A stretch of DNA of 64,000 nucleotides from Polaromonas sp. (GTDB taxonomy: Bacteria; Pseudomonadota; Gammaproteobacteria; Burkholderiales; Burkholderiaceae_C): contig NZ_JAUXUP010000007.1 of the NCBI RefSeq assembly GCF_030680935.1, forward strand, positions 80,297-144,296, written 5' to 3'. The notes beneath the pieces are model-generated. The model was not told the origin of the DNA. It ran no database searches and saw only the letters and a program-made list of their open reading frames with translations. Within the stretch, counting starts at the first letter, position 1; every line of letters starts with the position of its first letter. The position numbers were made by a program, and so were the translations under genes. Positions 62,866 to 64,000 of this stretch are shown here, piece after piece.

Positions 62866-63981
62866 ATGACCATCGCCATCTCCCCCGTTGAAGACATCGT
62901 GGCCGACATGCGGGCCGGCCGCATGGTTATTCTGGTGGACGAAGAAGACCGTGAAAACGAGGGCGACCTCGTGCTGGCCGCCGATCACGTGAGTGCCGAT
63001 GCCATCAATTTCATGGCGCGTTACGGCCGGGGCCTGATCTGCCTGACCCTGACACGCGAGCGCTGCGAGATGCTGCAGCTGCCACCGATGGCCACACGCA
63101 ACGGCACCCGACACAGCACCGCCTTCACCGTGTCCATTGAAGCGGCCGAGGGCGTCACCACCGGCATCTCGGCAGCAGATCGTGCGCGCACCGTGCAGGC
63201 TGCCGTCGCCAAAAACGCCAGGGTCAGCGACCTGGTTCAGCCCGGGCACATCTTCCCCTTGCAGGCGGTCGATGGCGGCGTGCTGATGCGTGCCGGACAT
63301 ACCGAAGCCGGTTGCGACTTGGCCGGCATGGCCGGTTGCTCGCCTGCAGCGGTAATTTGCGAGATCATGAAAGACGACGGCACCATGGCGCGCCTGCCGG
63401 ACTTGCAAGTCTTCGCCGCAGAACACGGCCTGAAAATCGGCACCATCGCCGATCTGATCGAACACCGCAGCCGCCACGATTCGCTGATCGAAAAAATAGG
63501 CACCCGAAGCATTCAAACGGCTTACGGTCAATTTACCGCCCATGCCTTCAGGGACACGCCCAGCCAGGGCCTGCATATGGCGCTGGTGAAGGGCCAGTGG
63601 TCATCCAGCGATTCGGTGGCAGCACGGGTGCACGAGCCCCTGTCAGTACTGGATGCACTGGAAACCGGTCGCGTCATGCATTCCTGGAGCCTGGATCAAA
63701 GTCTGGCGCACATCGCCGGGGAAGGCAAGGGTGTGGCGGTGCTGCTCAATTGCGGCGAAAGTGCTGCGCAACTATTGGCCCAGTTTGAAGGCACGGCCAG
63801 CCCCGCCCAGGCCCCAGAACGTGGCCGCATGGACTTGCGTACTTACGGCATAGGCGCGCAAATCCTGCGCGAGTGCGGTGTGCACAAAATGAAACTGATG
63901 GGCAATCCGCGCCGCATGCCCAGCATGACGGGTTACGGCCTTGAAATAACTGGCTACATTGCCAAAGACTCGAAGGAATAA
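62866..63981 (+). CDS. ribB: 3,4-dihydroxy-2-butanone-4-phosphate synthase with degenerate GTP cyclohydrolase II domain (RibBX type)
   Basis: 371 residues. The N-terminal RibB domain (1-205) is intact: LVDEEDRENEGDLVLAAD, GRGLICLTLT, RAGHTEAGCDLAGMAG. The C-terminal domain has the RibA fold (QTAYGQFTAHAF...), but the region where active RibA carries three zinc cysteines reads VHEPLSVLDALETGRVMHSW with no Cys. It is therefore unlikely to hydrolyse GTP. Such RibBX proteins are known in proteobacteria that have a separate RibA. It follows ribE by 3 bp and is followed 2 bp later by the likely ribH start. Confidence 0.9.
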   Translation: MTIAISPVEDIVADMRAGRMVILVDEEDRENEGDLVLAADHVSADAINFMARYGRGLICLTLTRERCEMLQLPPMATRNGTRHSTAFTVSIEAAEGVTTGISAADRARTVQAAVAKNARVSDLVQPGHIFPLQAVDGGVLMRAGHTEAGCDLAGMAGCSPAAVICEIMKDDGTMARLPDLQVFAAEHGLKIGTIADLIEHRSRHDSLIEKIGTRSIQTAYGQFTAHAFRDTPSQGLHMALVKGQWSSSDSVAARVHEPLSVLDALETGRVMHSWSLDQSLAHIAGEGKGVAVLLNCGESAAQLLAQFEGTASPAQAPERGRMDLRTYGIGAQILRECGVHKMKLMGNPRRMPSMTGYGLEITGYIAKDSKE

Positions 63982-63983
63982 AC

Positions 63984-64000
63984 GTGTTTGGTGCAGAAAA
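63984..64000 (+). CDS. ribH: Start of lumazine synthase (partial)
   Basis: GTG at 63984, 2 bp after the ribB stop, begins MFGAEK before the window ends. This N-terminus fits 6,7-dimethyl-8-ribityllumazine synthase of Burkholderiales, and ribH is the expected next gene. GAAGGAATAA gives a ribosome-binding site. Only 17 bases are visible. Confidence 0.55.

Noticed and set aside
1..64000. CRISPR arrays, prophage or transposase genes
   Set aside because: No regularly spaced direct repeats with spacers and no recognisable integrase, transposase or phage structural gene was seen. The only tandem repeat is the two-unit element at 21510.

Overview
The window looks like a chromosomal segment of a high-GC betaproteobacterium of the order Burkholderiales, most likely Comamonadaceae (Polaromonas/Rhodoferax-like). 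This is inferred from the tpiA-secG-tRNA-Leu-nuoA-N order, the DUF349, PilY1 and RibBX gene types, and a dispersed short repeat (core TAGCTGCTTGCGC ... AAGGGCTGGAGGCC) that I associate with this family from memory. No phage, IS element or CRISPR array was seen.

Layout. (1) 1-9.0 kb, minus strand: respiratory complex I genes nuoJ (cut by the window edge) back to nuoA, then tRNA-Leu(GAG), secG and tpiA. (2) 10.3-18.2 kb: a quinone oxidoreductase, pnp and rpsO with a terminator and a probable processing stem between them, an aminotransferase, a periplasmic amino-acid-type binding protein, a small heat-shock protein and tsaD. (3) 18.2-39.6 kb: a large nitrate-assimilation island. It holds a NasT-type ANTAR regulator, the nitrate ABC transporter nrtABD, a membrane Hpt-kinase/CheY/CheX signalling triad, narK, a receiver-cyclase fusion, a PP2C phosphatase/protein kinase fusion, a second ANTAR regulator fused to PilJ-type sensor motifs, a small leader ORF, nirB-nirD-nasA, ybiB and the siroheme gene cobA. 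(4) 39.6-52.8 kb: mostly housekeeping genes: a sterol-desaturase-like protein, a BaiN/YhiN flavoprotein, rpsU, yqeY, pmbA, darP, mog, a large DUF349 protein, a lytic transglycosylase, glyA behind a ZTP riboswitch, and nrdR. (5) 52.8-61 kb, minus strand: the type IV pilus minor-pilin operon fimT-pilV-pilW-pilX-pilY1-pilE. (6) 61-64 kb: riboflavin genes ribD, ribE, a RibB with a degenerate GTP-cyclohydrolase II domain, and the first codons of ribH.

The nitrate island is the most interesting part. Both nrtA and nirB are preceded by perfect sigma-54 promoters (TGGCAC-N5-TTGC). Each predicted RNA leader begins almost at once with hairpins whose six-base loops match the ANTAR-protein target rule (A at position 1, G at position 4). 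In the nrtA leader the second hairpin overlaps the 5' arm of an intrinsic terminator, as expected for ANTAR antitermination. A dyad resembling an NtrC site lies about 136 bp upstream of the nrtA promoter. The two ANTAR proteins, the membrane kinase and the other signalling proteins encoded between the two operons suggest a layered nitrate/nitrogen control circuit. The motif RMLSQR occurs three times in two of these proteins and probably marks shared nitrate/nitrite sensor modules.

A second theme is the dispersed ~60-70 bp repeat. Copies lie between genes and also inside the reading frames of ybiB, baiN and the DUF349 gene, and less clearly nrtB and ribD. One copy supplies the TTG start codon of baiN. 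A separate 114-bp unit is tandemly duplicated between nrtB and nrtD.
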